A DNA stretch of 64,000 nt from Apricaphanius iberus (Eukaryota; Chordata; Actinopteri; Cyprinodontiformes; Aphaniidae): the NCBI GenBank assembly GCA_028564705.1, contig JAPXFQ010001945.1:434001-498000 (forward strand). Reading direction: 5' to 3'. Positions within the stretch are counted from its first letter, which is position 1. The number at the start of each line of letters is the position of its first letter. The notes under the pieces are model-generated. The model was not told the DNA's origin. It made no database searches and worked only from the letters and a program-made list of their open reading frames with translations. Both the position numbers and the translations under genes were made by a program. Positions 59,779 through 64,000 of this stretch are shown in pieces.

Positions 59779-62125
59779 GAGTAATTCGAGACACACAAAT
59801 TACAGTTTTCCTGGCCAACGTCGTTTTCCAATTTTCTTTAAGCACTGACCTGCTAGTTCCAATTATGACTGATTCAGACTTTTCATTCTTAGGAATATAA
59901 CTCATAACTTCTTTGATAGAGGTCGTAGTTTTAAACCCAACAGAATATAAGGAATTCAAGCGAGTACACTCCTTTGGCTGATGAGGGTATAGACCAAAAA
60001 TTGTGTGAGTTCTTGTGAGGTGCATGTCTTGAATAGGATGAATATTCTGATGTATTTGTTTTCAACCTGCCGATCGCTGTTCACAGCCTTTATAATAAAG
60101 AAAAGTGAAGGATTTACGAATGATCTGAATCTCTGAGTCAAAGCATATGTCCCCTACTTTTGTCATTTTCAAAAACCCTAAAACATGTGATTAAAGTACA
60201 TGTTGGTTGACATGTTTCTAGACAAGTGAATAATGAACATAGATAAACAGATTTTTTTTTATGACACGCTAATTACCGATCAGATTCAATCAAGGAAAAT
60301 AGGCAGATTCCAATCTCTGTCCAGTAAATTGGTGTGTCTTTTGTAATATTAAATAGAAATAGATGTAAAAATAGACTAAATGGCATTTTTTGTTTACAAA
60401 TTTCTCCTTTTGAGCAAGTCTGGGGTTAGGATGTCAGACTGGTTGAGGGCTGTTCATCTTGATGGGCCAGGTCATCAGCGTTCCATTGAGTGACCTGTAT
60501 ACAAGCAACATAACAGCACAAACCGTTCGTGGTGTTTGCTGAGTGTGTTCAGATTTTCTCCCTCTGGGGACTAACTTGCACACTAGTTCACATGAATACT
60601 TTACAAAGAGCATGAATATTTCAGGGTTGATGTAAAAATGCACTGAGAGGCAGGTTTCTGATGTGGCTCCTTGAAAGGCCTCGTCTGACTTTGCAGAGGT
60701 ATTTATCACGAGCGCTTCCGACACCCTTTGCTGTTGAAAAGAGTGACGGCAGCTGCAACACTCTCCCTTGGCATAGTTCCCAGCAGGGTTGCAGAATTTT
60801 AACATAGTGTGGGAGAAAGTATTCCTCTTTTTTCTTTTGCTCAGACTTGTGAGTTTCGTGGTAATTAGGCTACAGCGAGCGCAAGCACGCAGTTCCACCT
60901 TCTTACTTGCTGAACCATGTTGCGTAGAGCCGATGGAGATTCTGTCAGCTCCCATTTGCCTCTGTCCGTCTTCACCTACTACAAGTCGGTCATTTGTAAT
61001 GCACGCCAGGTGGTCGATTTACAGTTTGCACTTGCACTGTGTTCTGGGAATGTGACATTGGAGCAGCTCCTCTCTTTGTATACTCCCTGAAACAGTAAGA
61101 CCTTCAAATGCATCTAATGCTGTTTAATTCGGTCAGTTCATTTACAAGAGCTTTAAAATAGTAATTTTATCTTCTGCTGGCTCCAGTGCAAAGTTGGAGA
61201 CAGACTTGTCTTTGGCTGTGAAGCCTGGATTCAGATGTTGGGCAGTGTCAGTGCACAGAGACACAGTAGGGCTGTATTCCACTTCTGGCATTTATGGCTG
61301 TGGGTTCATCTTTCAGCCATATTGTTCTGATCAGGGCACTCTGGCTGAGGTGTGGCTGTGTGAAAGCAGCGTGGGGGTTCAGAGCTCTGCTCTAAACACC
61401 CCATATAATCAAAGGTCATATTTGTGTCATCTTCCTCACTCAGCCTCCCCTTCCATCTGCCCTTCTCCTTTTCCATAAGCTGTCCTCCCCGTCTCTTCCC
61501 CTCCAATTTTTCAGTCTCTTTTCTTTCCAGCAGGAAGACACTTGTGTCTGGGAAGCAGTGGTCTTCCTGCTACTTCTGTTTCAGCTACCCTTCTCTGCCT
61601 CTGGGCCATTGTTGCAGACCCCAGCTTGGTGTGTGTTTTACAGCTGCTGTTAAAGATAAAAAACAGTCCCTTCCACCCCCTTTATTGTTTACTGGTAGGA
61701 TGTCCCTGTCATTCCCTTGGTTTTTATGTTCTAGCTGGATATCTAAGAGCCAACCCCCCCTTCAAACGTTAGCCGTTCTGTCTGCCTTTGCCCTTTCCCC
61801 CCCCCCCAAAGAGGAATAAATAACTTTACAGAGAGTTTTATTGAACGTCTCATTGCAGGGCTATCCCATGGGTATGTGATTGTTGAGGAGACCCTTCAAA
61901 GACAAACGCAGGTGTCTCTGGTGGAGCTAGCAAAGGGCTGGCTATAACCATAGTCTTTAAAAGAATAAAACCTCAGTAAGTGTTTAACAGTTGTTCAAGG
62001 GAAGGGGGGGTTCTGTTTCAAGGCCTTGGCGCTCATGTTTTGTGAGTACTTAAAAGACTGTATCATAGCTCTGTTTTCCTGTACCCATCTTATGTCCTTG
62101 AGGACTTCAGACTGTGCTGTGTTTA

Positions 62126-62420
62126 AAGGGATAGTTCAGAATTTTTGAAGTGAGGGTCTGTGAAGTAGAGATGATTAATAATCTTCTTACCTGTAACAGT
62201 CCGATGTCATATGACATGAGTTTTAAGAAAGGGGGAGAAATCCTTATATAGGTGAAAGACTAACTGTTAAATATAAAGGGTCTTCAGTTAAAGATGATTT
62301 AGCAACACAAACTGAGACGTTTCATATCATTGGGACTCACCACTATATTACTGGACATTAGGAGTGCTGTGAGACCAGGACAGCCTATGGACTTGCATCC
62401 AGTGGGAGAGAAATGGTGAA
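62126..62420. repeat. dispersed fish repeat of unknown class
   Basis: Begins AAAGGGATAGTTCAGAATTT, a start shared by a widespread fish repeat. Ends not defined. Confidence 0.4.
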
Positions 62421-64000
62421 AAATGTCAGACTTTCATTTTGATTTGATTCATGTTCACTTTCTTTTGAAAGTGGACCAAACTGCCTGGTCAATGTTGTGC
62501 ACTTGGAATGGCTAATTATTTGGGTCACTATCGAAAGAAGCAGGCCAGTTTGAGCAGCATACCAGGGAGCAACTTATCCAGACTTGTTTTTCTGTATACA
62601 ACAAAAGAATCCAGCAGTAGAGATAAAAAAATGGCAAAGATGAGAGTGACATGCTGGTGTTTTTACACAGACTCAGAAGGAGAAATTGCAAAGATTAAAA
62701 GTGTTTAGATCACATATGTGCCATGTGTTACTTTCACCCTTTAGTTGTTCATTTTCCATCTCTGTCTTTGCTTGACTGCTCATTTGTGCTTCCATTGACA
62801 GTGAACTGTGCCAGGGTTTACTTGGTCACGATCCATTACCACTGTTTTCAGGAGCTTGCATGTTTGCGTGTTTTTTACCCAACTTTGGGTCAAAAATATC
62901 TGTTGTGAAAGTGTGTAAAATGGCTTCACTGCTGCATATTAAATGTGTTAGATTAATTGCTTAACTCTGTTCTGACCTTCATTTTATTTAAAACATAAAG
63001 TTACTTTGATGGAGTCCCCCAGATTTTTCTGTCTGTCCCATCAGCTGCAATTTTTCAATAATAGCCTTACCTAAAGTTGTAATTTACTTGTTATACCAAG
63101 CACTCAAAGTCCCATTCACCCATGTGCACTCTCAAATGCTTCTCCAAATCTTCAACTCTAACCTTAATCCTCCAGAATCAACCACTGTAACGCTGTGTAG
63201 CAACACGGTCATTGCTTAGCCGAGAAAACAGCAACCAACTTAGCATAGGCCTCTTGCAAGAGTGCATGTTACATTTATTACATTAAATATAGCATTGTAT
63301 TTCAAGGCTATGAACATTGTCATAATCTGTTGTTTTAAATAGCTAAAATGGGATGAAGTATCCTCTTTCGTTGTTGGTTTGCAAGCCTGACCCCATCGGT
63401 CTGTATTTTTCAGATTCCTAAATTCTTTTCTGTCACTCCCTAATGCCTAAACCCAACCCTAACCATAAAAGCAAAACATAGCCCCTTTCAAAAATTCCTA
63501 ATCAAATGTAAAACTACATGGATAAGTCACTAAAATATTGTTTTTTTTTATCCTGCGGAGAGTTGTGAGCAGGAACATCGCTTGTCAGGGTTTTCCTTAG
63601 TGCATGTGCCAATTGGACATAACGTCTTGTATTAAACTGAAGGATTTTTGACTGTGTGAGCTTAAAGTAGTGTTGAAAGTCTGCAGCCATCTGTTTTTTT
63701 TAAATGGTGTCCTCACATCTGACTAACCTTTAGCCATATACTACTATGAGGATGTCATCACTTTTCACATTGTCAAACATATTTATATAGCTGCATAACA
63801 CCCAAATCTAACAGAACGTGTTGACCTAAAGTCCTGTCGCTCTAAAAATTTGTGGATGTCATCAAAATGTAATTTGTATCCAGGAGACAAACCAAAGGAT
63901 GTGCTGTGACAGGATGTAGGTCACACGTTTCGTTTGGTCTTGTCCATGGCCTGTTGTTAGACTCATTTGTGGATCTTTGTGAGATGACACAGCTCAGAGA

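Larger units (their letters stand above)
57555..64000 (+). other. bahcc1 intron (runs off the window)
   Basis: No further BAHCC1 exon was found; the next expected peptide after MAPHSG was not seen. Contains a (TTTA)n near 59747-59778, a CTCF-like site at 59624, non-repetitive blocks near 60430-61060 and a dispersed repeat near 62126-62420. Confidence 0.6.

Noticed and set aside
60434..60955. 173-codon minus-strand frame as a gene
   Set aside because: No recognisable domain and no splice or promoter support; kept only as a possible regulatory block.
61424..61819. 131-codon plus-strand frame
   Set aside because: Serine/proline/phenylalanine-rich translation of pyrimidine-rich DNA; typical chance frame.

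Overview
This is a vertebrate, most probably teleost fish, genomic window. The evidence is spliced protein-coding genes with GT/AG introns, an A+T-rich background, many Tc1/mariner copies of fish type, fragments of L2 and Rex3-like LINEs, a tRNA-derived SINE and long (TA)n, (CA)n and (ATCT)n microsatellites. Nothing bacterial or viral was seen. Most open frames in the window are chance or decayed transposon sequence.

Three genes can be supported by reading spliced exons. hid1 lies on the minus strand from 14167 down to 3689, in 19 coding exons giving about 795 residues; it is a myristoylated Golgi/dense-core-vesicle factor. fam104a (VCF1, a VCP/p97 nuclear cofactor) lies on the plus strand from 15762 to 17327, in 3 coding exons giving 116 residues. 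The first coding exon of bahcc1, a large BAH-domain chromatin regulator, lies on the plus strand at 57383-57554, and its next intron fills the rest of the window. hid1 and fam104a are head to head across about 1.6 kb with CCAAT boxes facing both ways. All three have human orthologues on the long arm of chromosome 17, which supports the gene calls. They act in unrelated pathways, so nothing suggests a functional cluster.

Layout. 1-3690: a Tc1 remnant with a SINE nested in its end, a CTCF-like site and the 3' flank of hid1. 3.7-14.2 kb: hid1, with a Harbinger-type element in intron 10 and an unidentified antisense exon-like segment in intron 14. 14.2-15.8 kb: shared promoter region. 15.8-21 kb: fam104a, its 3' region and Tc1 debris. 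21-52 kb: gene-poor DNA with at least six Tc1 remnants, one Tc1-like copy with both ends complete (22988-24557), L2 fragments, microsatellites and several non-repetitive blocks that look like candidate conserved non-coding elements. 52-57.2 kb: two CCAAT-box clusters and GC-rich stretches, the likely bahcc1 promoter region. 57.2-64 kb: bahcc1 first coding exon and intron.

No previously undescribed system was found. The observations most worth checking are the orphan exon-like segment at 5559-5658, the Harbinger insertion with readable transposase remains, the complete-ended Tc1-like element, the paired CCAAT promoters before bahcc1 with an overlapping upstream ORF, and the oriented CTCF-like motifs.
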